Shown: positions 12,913 to 26,900 of the stretch, piece by piece
How positions within the stretch are numbered: position 1 is the first letter of the stretch
Layout: each line of letters begins with the position of its first letter
Origin: Capitella teleta
Lineage: Eukaryota > Annelida > Polychaeta > Capitellidae
DNA length: 64,000 nucleotides
Direction of reading: 5' to 3'
Assembly: GCA_000328365.1 (NCBI GenBank)
Contig: KB293867.1
Coordinates: forward strand, 22,188-86,187
The notes under the pieces: generated by a model
The model's input: only the letters and a program-made list of their open reading frames with translations
What the model was told of the DNA's origin: nothing
Database searches by the model: none
Translations under genes and position numbers: made by a program

Positions 12913-12918
12913 AATAAA
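12913..12918 (+). promoter_or_regulatory. polyadenylation signal AATAAA
   Basis: An exact AATAAA 47 bp after the stop codon of the small secreted peptide gene, at the expected spacing for a short 3' UTR. Confidence 0.6.
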
Positions 12919-12919
12919 G

Positions 12920-15900
12920 TGAACCGGTTGCAGATATCTTAATGTGTCCTGTTGTGATATACACAGCCACAAATATAATTTTCAGCGCCCTGTATAAAAG
13001 AAAGGAGCATAGTTTAATGGAGGTTATTCAGCGCAACAAGGCTTCTGCGACTGTCCATCCCTTCGCAACAGCGCACCCTGTAAGAATCAGAGCTCAGCAC
13101 AATTGCTGGATCCAATCTGAGCTGTGCAAATGACAAGCCAGATCCCAAGGTTCATGCTTTGCTGAATGCATAATTTAATTAGAGAACCCGCTGAATGGAC
13201 CCGAGTGAATATCTCCTGAATCACCCTCCGATCTCTCAATGAGCCAGCCCTTCCCTTCCCCTCGCTAAATTACTCTTCTTTGTGATTCAAATGATGTGGT
13301 GACATGCTGCTGTCCCTCGAATTATTCGCTTGTTCTGTTTCCGTGTACCTGAGTAAGTTCTCAATGCTTTGAGAGGCAATTTTCTAACCGCGGATTAGGC
13401 TGACATCGACAACGGATTATGTGGTGAGATGGACATATTTTGTACTAATGTAGCCTCCCCATTTATTTTTCAAGCAATGAAATTGTTGAATGAGTATTCA
13501 GTGCTTGCAACTATTGAAGATTCTGCTTTCGTTATTATGTGGTGTAATGGCCACTTGAAGACCTGACCGACTGAAAACACAAGTTGAAAGCAAACATGAG
13601 TCGTCAATGGTTACATCCGGTGATCTATCAGCCTAAGAAGCTAAATCTGGACCGTCAGTACATCACTTCATATCACTACGTCACATCATTACCTCGGCGG
13701 CGTCGTGGGAAGCAGCCGAATGTTGTGAAGTGCAGATTGATGAATTAATTAGCCGCATCTCTGCGATCTTGACATTCTACAAACAAGATGTCCAATGTGA
13801 TTAATTTCTGATGAGTTCACCTTTTCTTTTTTTCTCCTTTCGAGTGCTTCATTAATTCGTTCTGCGTAACTTAACACGCTCGTGGATCAATGATTCAGGA
13901 GCCTTCTGGATCATTCCGGGATGAAATGGATCGCCTGATCAGGGCAAGGGCCTGAGGGAATCCTCTGCTCTTCATTGACGTCGAAACGAACAATCGGCGT
14001 GATTAAAAGGCTTGTCCGTGAAGGCAATCATGCTCGCATTCTTTATTGCATCCAAGAAAGGTGCACAGGGAATTGTGGGATATATTGAGGGCCCTGGAAC
14101 ATGGATTGATTTCAAAGGTCACGCGATGCCTTTCAGTTCTTTGCTAATAACCAGGACACCCTGTGACTATATGATATTCGGTTTTATGCGATGCACCAAT
14201 GATGGATTGTATTGACTGACTGGTTTTATAACTCATCAGTTACTCAACTAATAGCTGAGGGGAAAAATATTCGCCTGGGCTGGGTTACTTGTGAATTATT
14301 CAGTAAAATTTGAGTGCACGTCGATGTGTAAACATGAATATGATTCCCCTCAAATTGCGAAGAGTCAGAATTCGTTATTGCGAGTTATTGACTCACCCAC
14401 AAATTTGACAAACCCACATGGGAATTGCACTACATTGTATATTCTGTAGGGGTATAGGAAGCCATGATAGGGTACAGATTTAAGACTACTACACCCCAAA
14501 GCCACAATGAAATCAATTGCTTTTCTAAAATGACTTTCAGCTATAAAAATGAATCAAATTTGACTTGGTCATCAGACGCATTTCATCGCCAAATGAATCC
14601 CTCGCGGGTCTAAATCATTCAGAGGTACTGAATAAAGTGACACATGCAATCTGGGAGTGCTCTACGGGGCCTCCTGTGTCATTGACGGTCTTTTATTCAC
14701 GAGTCATGGTCAGTATTTGTCCTTTCAGCCGAAGCTGGACGATTGATTGGTCAGCAGAGAGAGATTAGTTGCCAGCAAGGAGTCTTTTGTCCAAGATGTG
14801 CGCGTCATCCCAAAGTTTTGTGATTCGCGAAACCATGATGCGAAAGTTAACTCCAAATTAAGTTAAAGTATTTGGAATACATCTGCTAAGTAAGCATGTT
14901 ATATGTGTTTGTTAGCCCGTTTATGAAGTCACGTACCTGAGTTTTAGCAAGAAACTTTCTACTTTCTTTAACTTAATATGCAGCACCACGACTATGCAGA
15001 GGAACTAGTGTTGGTGATTGTGAGAGTGCAAGACAGCGTGATTCAACGAAGAATGATACATCTCTGTTTTTTCTGCGTGGGGTGAGGCGGGGTGGCAGCT
15101 CAATTCAGCTACCTTGTGTTATATCCCCGTGCTTATCCTTATCTTATCACCACATACACTGAAAAGGTCAAACTGGGGTCACGCGTGGAATTTGTAATCG
15201 CAATCTTTGCGAGCTGTACCCATTGATGAGAAACTCAAGTCTGGGGATTCCTTGAATATTAAACAGAGAGGGTGTTGCTTTTTCAGGTTTGTTGTATTTG
15301 GGTTTAGCTGTAGCGTTTACGGAATGAAGAGTGTTTGGGCTAGAGGGTGGCTTATCGAGGAGTGCAATTACTTGATATTTTCTCAACCAAACGAACAGAT
15401 CATATCAGATTACCCGCTAATAAAATATCACTGGGCTTCGATAACATCACAGCTGTTTACCGTATGTTGTATTGCAGCGATCGTATCCAGACGCAATTTG
15501 CAATTCATCATTTTCGTGTAGCAGGGATCGTTAAGTCTAGTAGTGAAGTTGTGACGAGAAAAACCAGGTGAAAAAAGCATTACGAGTACGAAATGTCAGT
15601 TGTGCGTTTCGATAATGGATACAAAGACGCTGAATGGGTTCTTTTGGGTGCATCTCAATCCTGGCCTTGGTTTCTGATCGTGCGCTTGCACTACTTCAAT
15701 ATTATTGGTTCGATTCGTCAGTTGCCAAGGAACTGAGATGCGCAATCTCCGCGTTAAATGCTAACAATAGATGTGGCAGGATAGAGGATTTTGCAAATGC
15801 CGGACGTGTATAATGATGTAGGCAGGAACTAACTAAGTATGTCATAACATTGAAGCACCATGTGCAGAAGCAGCTGTAAAATTCATGCTTTGCTCATTGT

Positions 15901-16060
15901 CGGGCATTCTTCTGATCGCCTCGGAAATTACAAAATAGCTTCTTTGTTACGATTAATACACTTTCAAACAGCAAAAAATCAACAGACAATCGTAATGAAT
16001 GTTTCGTTTGGAGATATTGGCCCGCTTCGTGGATTCTGCTGCGCTGTTGTTACAACAAAG
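12920..16060. other. gene-free stretch
   Basis: No exon, RNA or mobile element was recognised. The sequence is fairly even in composition and rich in TAATTA-type words. An imperfect 20-bp palindrome lies near 15,073-15,100. Confidence 0.35.
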
Positions 16061-16080
16061 ATCCCAGAATACATCGAGCA

Positions 16081-16091
16081 GCGCATGCGCA
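16081..16091. promoter_or_regulatory. NRF-1-type GCGCATGCGC site
   Basis: An exact GCGCATGCGC decamer followed by A. Just upstream is ATCCCAGAATACATCGAG, which loosely resembles the ZNF143/Staf motif often found beside NRF-1 sites in metazoan promoters. No gene was recognised next to it. Confidence 0.45.
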
Positions 16092-19000
16092 AGGGATTTG
16101 TGATAACGAAAATTTGGCTGACTCAAGTCATGTTCTTTTGCACTATAAAAATGGTAAAACCGCAATGTAATGTGTTTTTGTTGCATTTTTTTCTCTTTTT
16201 ATCTCCTCTTTTTCCTTCCCCTTCTGTATGTTATGCTATTATATGTTTGTTTTGCATTGCTTTATTTTGCTCCTGATTTCATTGAACAAAGATCCAATCA
16301 TAATGGGTATACATGTATACTCAGAGTTGAAATAAGAGTTGGAAAAAAAAAGAGTTGAAAAAAAAAAAAAAAATAAAATAACGATGTCAATTCAAGACCG
16401 TGTTTGTCCTCCCACAATCAGGCCTATAAAAAAGGTTTCCTCATCTGACGAATTCTTGTTACGATACTCATGGTAGGTCTACGTGTGGCTGATGGATTGT
16501 CGGAATCCGCTGCTTCAACGATTTCCTAAGGACGTCCCTCTCTCAGATGCCTCATAAAGTGTAACATATCAGAGAAACGCTAAACAGGCATTACACTACA
16601 CGTATGAATATTGCCTGTTTGTATTTTGAAAACAAAACAAGGCAGAGCTTTGTGATATCGCGGAAGGTGTTCCAGGTTGGATCATCTCAATACGCTAGGC
16701 ATATCATAAATAAAGCAACCTCTCTTGAAATGAACAACCTCACTAGACACCCACAATACGGCCTCAAAAGAAAGCGATGTCCATTTACACCCGCAATGAG
16801 CCCGCTCTTCCCCCATTGTAGCCCCCCCCCCCCGTATATTTGACTTCTGGCTCACCGCATCAATGGGCTTTTTGCACCCAACCTAGCAGCACACACCAGC
16901 ACCCCGATTATTCAACAGATGCCGAGAGAGCTATCCCCATTTCTACCCTGGGCGTGGAGTAGGAGGCTGTCAAAAGGGTGAATAAACTCCTCTCAAATAA
17001 GGTACGTCTGCAGCTAAATTCCTCTTGATTTGCAAACGGTGTTGTCTTGTTCGCGAGGTTGTAGCATATGTAGCATAACACATATAGGTAAACTTGGTTC
17101 AATTTTACGCTACACACACGATATCCTAATATTGCATTGTCTAAGATCAAAGTGTGTCAACCGTACCTCTATACCAGCGATCCTGTCCCTCATTAGTGAA
17201 GGTATTCGGTGTCTTGTCATTCTTCTAATCACTCATATGTAGTGTTGCTTTATCAGAATGGGTCACGTAACGGTTGTTCAAAGATCGTGAGAGTGAGTAA
17301 ATCTGCGACACAAAGTAGAATAATACAAGCGAGATTGTGCCAATCGTTATGCGGCCCATTTTGCCTGTTGTCTATATTTTGAGAAACATGTTTATTTATA
17401 CACGTAAACATGGCTCAATGGGTGAGATTACAAAAGGCTGCTGCAATATGTAGTACATGGACGAACACAGGGGTCACCCATGACCACGTAATGCCGATTG
17501 CACCACGGACAATGCAACTGAATCAATTAAAAGAACATTAGCCTAAAATTATATTTTAAGATTGATATCGGCAATAAATTTACTGGAAGACAATGGAAAC
17601 TAAGATTTGAAGATAAAAATATAATTGCTCTTTACTCGAAATCAATCTATATGCTTTTGCTGATGCGGGCCGTACATATTGCACTTTGAGATAAAAATAG
17701 CGTTTTCTCTGTTTCTAACGACGTGATGCCCAAATTGGAGCCAAGATTTGATCGCAGTCGCCAAAGGAATTGATCCCCCATTTTGTAGAGCAAAAACAAG
17801 GAGGGAAAAAGAACAACATTCCACAAATGATGCCTGGAGGCTGAATAGGTTCTGTTTTACCCAGACTTGAGCTCCTGTAGAGATGTGTAAACATAATTAT
17901 AGTGTTCCATACACTAATTGCACAGTATACAAGTATTTGACTAAGATATGATCCATATAAATAAGCTGGCTGCATTGGTGTCTTTGTGATGGGTTATGCT
18001 TCTTGTGATCATTTTATACGTGTGAATACGTCCCATTTTGTCCTCGTTGGGTCTAGAGAAAATTGGCTGGCGTCGGTGGAAAAGGGTGTTAGACCAAGGA
18101 CTATGTGAGGGCAAGAGATGTCCGGCGGAATAGATGACCAAAGAAGGAGATTAGCCGCGTTAGGATTCGTCCCTCTCTTGTCACCAGAACTTCAAGGGCT
18201 TGGTAAGGGGGTGGGTGGATTGCCGGGTGACCCTGCTGGAGGTTACCCTCACCTAAAATATGGATGCGTGGATCGCCATTGTGCTTGTAATAAGCGTCAC
18301 GTCATCAGAGCAGAGGGTTTATAAAACTGCAATCAATGCACGATGTATCAAGGGTGAGGTATCTAATAAAGGCCTGTTATATAAAATGGGAGCCAAATTT
18401 GAGGTGTGTTATGTTCTGAGCCTTGATACGAAGGACAGACTTGTTTGTGTCGGCTCGAAGCAAAGCCTTGCAGAGCGGCATGTCAATGGGGTTGTCCTAT
18501 GCATGCAATATCCACATGGCCATATACCAAGTGATGTATTGAATTGCTCGTTGGCTTTGCAGGAGAAATATCACGACAAATTTATGAATACTTGCATGTG
18601 ACTTTTACCTCAGGCAATTTTACCTTCAGTGGCCGAGATCATAATACGAAAGGCTCGTATTGTATCGTGTACGGAATCATTGTAACTACATGTTTATTCC
18701 ACGCAATTGCATGTCGTAATTATGTAGGGCATCTCGCAAATTCATAGACCAGATGACACCCACTGGTAATTGATTACCTCGAGGTGGAGATGTCAATTTC
18801 ATCACCAATACTATTGCACATATCCCACAGGGCCACAGCGTGCGAAAGGTTAGAGATCGCTGGTTCCCTGGTGAGCTGGGATTTTGTGATTTGAAAACTG
18901 CGAAGTTCACCACAGCATGGCAATTTGCTACTGAATAGGAACTGTGACCTGACATTAGCTCTTCCTCTTGTACTAACTCACCCCAAGCCTTGGAATACAT

Positions 19001-22000
19001 GGAATCCCATGCTGGTGTAGAAGTCTTTATACTTGATAGTTGTACTTCGAAAGTCATGGCGATCGTAAATGATGAACGCTAGACTATTGAACGCTGAATT
19101 AAATAGAATGTTAATTGCTATTACGTGACTCCACATCTTGACGTCAGCATCAGCATCAACAATATATCGGGTCCTGGATAATACAGATTGAAGTCTTCAA
19201 ATTGCCCGCCTGTTCATTCAGCTGGTATGAAACTTGGACTCGATCATTGACCTCAGATGTGCTTTTTCATGTTTATGTGTCCTCTGTGAAGAATGTTCAT
19301 AAATGTTAGATACAAGAGTTAATTAGCGGTTACCCTGCCGCCAAGGGACTCAAGGAGCATCCAGTGACATGATTGTGCGTAAGCCAATTAAGCCTCACAC
19401 ACATACGTCAATGGAATGCAATTATCGTGGAAATCACACCTGATATCCCCAGGTAGACTTACGTAACCCCAGTGAAAGGTTCGACGCAAACACCATATGC
19501 TACGCTCCCAAAATGTGCCATTTAAGTCTTACATATACGAATACTATCACCATAAATATCTGCCTATTAGGAATACATGCATTAACGATGCAATTTGCGC
19601 AACGAGAGACACAATAGCCAACTTCACCACAGCGGTATTCCTCTTACAAGACGTCGATCTACCTTGACCCTAGCGTTCACAGGGTAGCTCACACAGAAGC
19701 ACCAGCGTAAAAACGTCGTGAAAGAAACGTTAGCACTGATTTCTATTTGTCTGTTACGAGCCCTGAAGGCTGCTGTGCGTGGATCAGAGACAGCAATTCA
19801 CCCCACGCGCATACCCCATTCTGGGGGGCAACCCTTATCTACCCCTCGCTTTCCTGTGTGCCGATCTAACGTGTGGTTTGCAAGCATTATTGATACAGGT
19901 TCATACCACACGTGGCGACAACCAACAAATTTGAATTTTTGCACATTTATATTGCATCGCTGTAACATTGTCTAAGCGAGTGGCCGGTACAATGGTCTAA
20001 GCAGGTCTTAACCCCTAAGGGGCAATGATATTTCTTGAGTTAAACTGCCCGGTCACCCCTGGATTTCCTTCGGGATCGGGTATATCTTTCTGCAAGGTTT
20101 TGCCCACGCCATGTTTCTTCTTAGTGGACAATACATTGAGCAGTGAGCCTGGTCTCAGATTCGTAATAATTCTTATGTCGTGTCTTAATGTCGCTGTCAC
20201 CTTTTGGGAGGAGACAAGAAAAAAATGTCTCGCAGGTCATAACAAACCTTTTTGTAAAGTAAACATTTTCCCCTCTTAGCGGGTCTGGTGTCGTAAGAAA
20301 TCAACAAACCCGAGTATCATTTACGGTGTTGTCGATCAAAGCACCGATTTGACCTTATAAGGCTGCGTGAGTTCTGTCGAGATCAATCACTCAGGCGTCT
20401 TCAGTATTGATGATGTTTTGGCGTGGTTCCGCTGAGCGTTTTAATCATCATGCACATTGCTCGTCTAACTCGGCCAGACAATTCTAATTTACGATCAGTG
20501 TTCATCCTAAACTGTGTCTAAAGAGGCAGCTGATTGGCCGCGTATACCTACCTTGGCTGCTTCAGGTGAGCACTGCTACTAAACACATGACAAATGGCAA
20601 TGGCTGGTTTTGTGTGTTAGCAATTTGGAGATTCGGATTTGAGTATGGATTGATCTATGCTAAGAATCTGGGTTTCCAGCCGACGTAAATCGTGGGGAAC
20701 AGCTGTGCTATCTCTGCTTGAAGTCGTCTGCTCGGATCAATCTCTTTTTACGAGACGAACGTACGCTAAGTGAGGATATACAACAATCTGCCACGATGAC
20801 CCGCTGTTAGTTTTGAACAGTGCATCAGAAGTAATTTTCTTTCTATAATAATATTCCGCCCTAAGAACAAATCGATTGTTGTGGAATCTGTGAAAGTGGG
20901 TGTCTAAAAAGCACTTGTCCTAGACGGGTAGCTCAGGACAAGGGCGTTTAGGGCTCCCTAATACCCCAGTCAATAAGTGAAAAAAAAAACTTCACTTACA
21001 AAAGGCTCTCCTTGTTAATCCCTTTTGGTGAAAGGGACGAAGATGCTGATAGAAATACCAAGATTTGTAATTGAATCCATTTTGCTATCTCACCCCCAAT
21101 CAGCAACATCAAAGGAACCGGCTTTTCTTGGCGGCTAGCATGATTTCTTGCTTTTTCGTAGGAGTCAATTGTGCGAGAAAGGGTCACATGCCCTTTCGTC
21201 TTACGGGGTATTGATTCGCTTTTAGGTACAATAAGAGGCTCTTAAGTGTCACTTAGGGTTATCAATCGACAAAGCACCCACGGGGACAATGGGAGGAGAG
21301 GGAGGAGGCAGAAGTGGAGGCGGAAGGCGGTCGGGAAGTATACATTGGTTGATGAAGGATAAAAACCACATAAAAAGAGAGTGCAGCTAACGGCTGTATA
21401 CTTATGCTCCTAACGCCATAAAAACAAATGATGGATGATGAGATGACCAAGAGGAGCATCTAGCAGAAAGTTCTTAGAAACGAAGGTATGAGATTACCGC
21501 GGAAGCTGTGATGGTTACAGATACAAACTGTTTCAAATCGTAAGCATACCTCGGTAATTGGCCTCCTGGTAATCCGACATTGTTGCTATCTGGTCTATTA
21601 TTGTAACAAATAGGCCGCTGTAGTGTAAATGGCTCAATATGTTAATGACCAGCTTTGATGTTAACTTTGATTACATTGCGTGCCATATACAATTCTATGC
21701 AATGCCTGGTATGTTTATCCAATTACTTTAGAAGAGCTTTGAGTGATTTCAATTAGCCATGTGAATGTATAATATATCAAATGCATGTCTGCTTCTCTTC
21801 TTTGAGTACATGTTCCATTGAGCAATTTTGCAATCCTTTTCAATCTTGACTCTCCTTATTTTTACATCATAATTCCACAAGATAATTGCTAACAATTAGC
21901 GCATGAGTTTACACGCGAGAATAGTCATATCACAATACGATGCAACACTCAACCATTGAATCGTGCCATCTTCATACAATACCTGATAAGTCATAATTGA

Positions 22001-23875
22001 AAAAAAAAAAAACAAAAAAAAAAAAAACAACCAAAAATAGCAACATCACAATTTAGCATTATAAAACCATAAGCTAGATCAGCTTGAGTTCTTAGCCCCA
22101 ACCTGGGACGCATAGTCATTACGGATGAGTAGTGTATGGCTTGCCTCAGTCCAAAGAAGCCCTGGACGAGGGAAGAGGCTGCTTACGAGGGATACAACGG
22201 TCGCAGGAAACAGATTATAGGATATACGTGCTGAGGAAACTCGAAAAGTCTTCACAGGCAATGAGCAATTATCTAAGGGCGCCATGTCTCTGAAAGAGGA
22301 AGAATAACACCAGGTGGGATTACAACATAAGGTAGTTACATAATGCGCATTGTGGTGGCACCTTTTTTGTTTGGCACTACCGATTAGTGGTCTGTGCATA
22401 AGGGAGTCAGCTTGTACAGTTTGGACTCAAGCCAAGTTTATTTACTATGACCTCGCTTTTGGGAGCCCAAGCAAATCATTAACACTTTCCTCGGTTCGGT
22501 TTCATCAAGCAACGCACCACAAAGCGTCTTCTTCGCCTGTTGTGGCAATGTGACCTTACGAGCAAATCGCTTCAGCAGATGTTCCTCTTGACGTCGGTGC
22601 ATGCAATGTGTCTCTCTTAATGTGCAACACAACATTCCATTCACGACTTTACTAATCTTGTAGGTGGGTCATTACATCATAATCAACCCCTGTGTGTGTT
22701 CGAGTCTTCAAATTTAGTATAAAAATGATGAAATTAGTCAATTACAATTTATTGCTCTATCCCATAGAGTAATCACTTAAGAGGCTGGAAAGTATAAACC
22801 AACCAGGTGCTATAATTATTAATTAGTGATCATAAGGTGTGCCCGAATATCTCATAATCCGACACGTAATCACCTGAGCTCCACATTACACCAACAAAGG
22901 CCTCGAGCGCCTACAGATCGCCCACAACTCCGCTGTTGTTGCAGAACCAATATATGCTTGTGGCTAACAATGTATCCATTTCGTTATTACACTTGCAAAT
23001 CGTACCTGTATTTTACCCTAATTGAATGCTTATATTTTCTTTCCTTGTTATTGTTCCCACAACCTTCTTTTTTTATTTTTAGCTTTACCATCAAACTGAG
23101 CTGATTCTCTCGTTGAGGTTGATCGTGGAAATATGCAGCAATCTTCGTGTTCATGAATCCATTTCGAATCTAGTGAGGTCGTTGATCTTGAAGAATGTGC
23201 GTAGTGAGGGACCACGAGCATCCAGGGAGTTGATTATTAGGAGTATGCATCATCTGGAGACGAGCTTAGTCTTGCTTGCTTGCGCCGGAATATTACATAT
23301 TACTGCCCGCTCGTAAGTGCAAGCGGCGAATACAATGTCATGTTTGCAATAACTTGTAGGATCATAAAAATAGTGTAGTGAGGCCAATACCAAACCAATC
23401 TTACATTCTACTAGTATCTACATTATATCCTAATTTTGGAGAGGATATCTTTACATCATTTGAGGGAGAATTTGACCAAATAATCGTGATATCTTGATTC
23501 TAATTCAAACACCACGTGATGTGGATTCGTCTCAATTTTCCGTGCCTTAAATTAGGCAATCACATTGATAGCAATTCTCACCTTGGGATCCCATTCCGGA
23601 TCTTCATCCCCAGGGAAGACCCGAAGCAAGATCCATTTACATGTTAATGTTATCCTTTTGATCCCAGCCGATTCTACATTGCCGCATGCACATTAACAAC
23701 TCAGGTGTTAATGCATTATAGCAACAAGGTGTTCCGACGTAAACGTGTTCACCACATTTATTTCACCAACTATTATTTCATCGATTAAATATGATTTATT
23801 ATTCACATGGATTATGTAAGCACCAAGTGTGAAGCCTTCAAGTTGTACAGTCACCTCTGAAAATCGAGATCCAAA
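16092..23875. other. gene-free stretch
   Basis: About 7.8 kb without a supported gene. Contents seen are T-rich and A-rich runs (16,187-16,230, 16,341-16,378 and 22,001-22,028) and a C-run at 16,823. The open frames (up to 138 codons) show no domains and mostly overlap others on the opposite strand. Confidence 0.35.
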
Positions 23876-23879
23876 TGGT

Positions 23880-23939
23880 GTCACACACAGACACACACCA
23901 TAACGCACCATCACACACCCTCACACACCCTCACACACA

Positions 23940-23976
<37 letters not shown>
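23880..23976. repeat. (CA)n microsatellite
   Basis: ACACAC and TCACACAC units grade into a pure CA run ending near 23,976. Confidence 0.95.
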
Positions 23977-23979
<3 letters not shown>

Positions 23980-26900
23980 AGTTTTCAGATTGTTGGGATT
24001 TGCATGCAGCATCTGTGTAATTCATGAGGATTAGTTAATTAATTACATTTCATCTGCATTGAATCCGACATGTAGCAATTACGACACAGCTTATGTAGTT
24101 TTATATGCTTGGATCACTTCAAGTCTTGATTTACAACCGGGTATGAATGATGAGATTGAATCCCATTTGCAGTAACAGCAGCAGATGTTGGACAGGAGTC
24201 ATTCTGCCCCCAACACCACACATGGACAGTGCAGCATTAATAGGCGCATACCAGGCAATTGATCGACTTGAGAGCATTGGAAGATGAAAGCGAGGCGTCG
24301 TCTATTTGGGCACATAAATTAATAAAAACAGCACTCTGGCCTGTTGAGACCACGGTTGATGTTTTATGCCCGGTCTCAGTGGTACGAGGTTGGCATAAAA
24401 TGAAAACAAGTAATCATAATTACTTCTTGCGCTCCAGTTGTCATCGCTTGCTCAGTTATGTCACTGTTTATTGCTTGCCTATGTATCCTGATGAGTCGTC
24501 GGGTCTTTTATTGTCCTCTGTCCTTGATTGTGTCCTCAGAGGACATGTATGCTTTGACATTGACATGCTTAGTGTTGCTTACATGACATGAACATTAGTT
24601 TTAACAAACCACTGCTTAGCTCATACGGATGTCGCTCTTCAAATTATATCTGCGATCAGATATTTGATATTTCGATACGAGGAAATACAAAATGATGCTT
24701 CTGGTATGTTCATATCGTCATTTCGTGGAAAGGTTTTCATACCTGAACATCCTCACAGCACGCATTCCATGCGTTGAGATCAACATGGCTTATTTCGCAT
24801 GATATTCACGCGTTGTCCTCCCTAACTCTTACTCTCCCCAATGCTCAATGGTAGAGTGTCCATTTCGCTGCTGAACGATGGTCAGGTGAACTTTAATGTG
24901 AAACTCTACACCAGAGCGCAAATTTGCAGTAATGACACAATCTATATTGAATTGCAAACCTTCATTATGGACATTGCATGTCATTCGGGGCGCTTTGTGC
25001 TTATCCCCATGAGATAACACGCATGGAAACACGCAGCTTTGGTACATAATATATCGAGTATTCATTACACGTCTGTAGGTGTAATACTCGAAAAGCAACT
25101 CTGAGTAGTTGGTCATAAAGAACACTTCATGCCGATCGCATTACATTGTGTTCGTAGTTGTGTGTGATGTAATCCTGGGGCAAATTTAACCTGTCAACCA
25201 GTGAAATCTAATATTTTACATCCTAACAATAAATTGGGGGAATTTTAACCAATGGCAAAACCCCATGTACATGCTATGCAATAGCCATCGCCGTGACAAA
25301 AGAACCTTCATGCTTACAGCGACCATCAAAGTTTATGACCAGCAAGGATTACCTACAATTGTTGAGTAAGCGCTTTGTCATTTTCTCACGCGTGTAAGCA
25401 GCAAAGACTCCTCGTTCCATCACGCCTCTTCACTGTCTGCGGGTTCAATTGGGGATCCCAATCAAAGTGTTTAAAATGTCCATTGCAACTGCAAGGACGT
25501 GAGAATTTGACATGGACACCGGATTGGCTGAGAACAATAAAACACGATTGCAATGATACCATTGGGTATTTTGCCTACTCTTGTTGTCCGAATCACGCAG
25601 ACGCACAGAAAAAGATTTCATTTTTGGTTCTCTGTCCCTGGAATAACAAAAGCATTTGACTATATTGAGCCACTTGTGGATGTTGCCAGTAGCAACCATG
25701 TTTATAAATATTTGACGGAATGAATGCGTGTGAAGATTTTGCAATTGTGAAATCTCACGACATTGCTTCGTGAATCCCGATTTCCTTCTACTGAATGTAT
25801 TAGGGGTCAGTCCGAAGTCTAAACTTACTTGAGAGACTGAAGAAATTCCGAGAAAATGTTTGACCCTCAATCTAATACCTCTGTGTCTGGACCATGTCAG
25901 AGTTCATTATGCTAGTTTCTAGGATTCCAAGTAGTGCTCGAATGATGTCCGGTTATTCCGGTAAGACAGCACATGTTCTGAGAACAAATTCATGTCTGCT
26001 TGCCTTTAAAGTTGAGTAGTGTTCGTGACTTTTGTACTTAGTACTTACCTCGGTGAAAACAAGCCCAGTACTTAACGGTTATGTACGTAACTGCAAACCC
26101 GAAACAAAAACCGAAGATTGACGGTTGCAGTCACCTATGAAGGATTGACCTTCCAGGTGTATTTCGTGAATCTTTAAAATCCTTTGTTGGACAAAAGAAA
26201 AGTTCTCAAGAACCGCACAGTGTCGAGAATTCATGCATTATTCAACCGGTTCCTACTTATCCTCAGACAAGGGAAAATCATCGACCATTCTTTGCATCGA
26301 GGAAATGTCATAGGAATCTTGAGCCCTTGATCTGATCACTCGATTCGCCTTTGTTCTCATAAGTATAATGTAATTCTTTATTGAAAATTACATAACCATT
26401 GTATCTATTTCATAAGAGCTACACAATACGACTTATACTTTGAAACAGCAGCATGTATAAGCATTATAAAATACAATGCAAAAAAAAAGGAGAATGATGC
26501 ATGCAATTGAGAATAATATTATGAACTGTATCTGTGTAGAATTCAAATCTTATTCTAATTATAATCACAGTTATAAATTGATTGCTACACCAAAATGCAG
26601 TAATGTTCCAATTAACGTTTTGATTATCCAGATAGACTACTCGAGATCAAATTATTCGGAATACGCACGATATATTGCACAATCCAACGTAACGCTGGCT
26701 GCATATTGTCTTAAGAGAACAACAGCTGTTGTAAAATGGGTTAATATTGCTAGCTATCTCAATGCGCAAGTGACCCGACGTCAGTTTGCACGAATTATGC
26801 AATGCCTACACTTGGCAAACGTATTGTGAATTTGCGACACAGCATTCCTTCGAAATTAAAATCACAAACTAATTGTGACATAATTATATACGGTAGTTGT

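Noticed and set aside
15860-16276. 138-codon open frame ending in a hydrophobic run
   Set aside because: The hydrophobic end comes from a T-rich low-complexity tract, and nothing upstream looks like a gene.
22365-22405. TTTGGCACTA word resembling the miR-96/183 seed
   Set aside because: No stable hairpin could be drawn and the match stops after the seed.
25445-25870. 141-codon minus-strand open frame
   Set aside because: No recognisable motif, and it overlaps another frame on the plus strand; no supporting promoter or splice sites.
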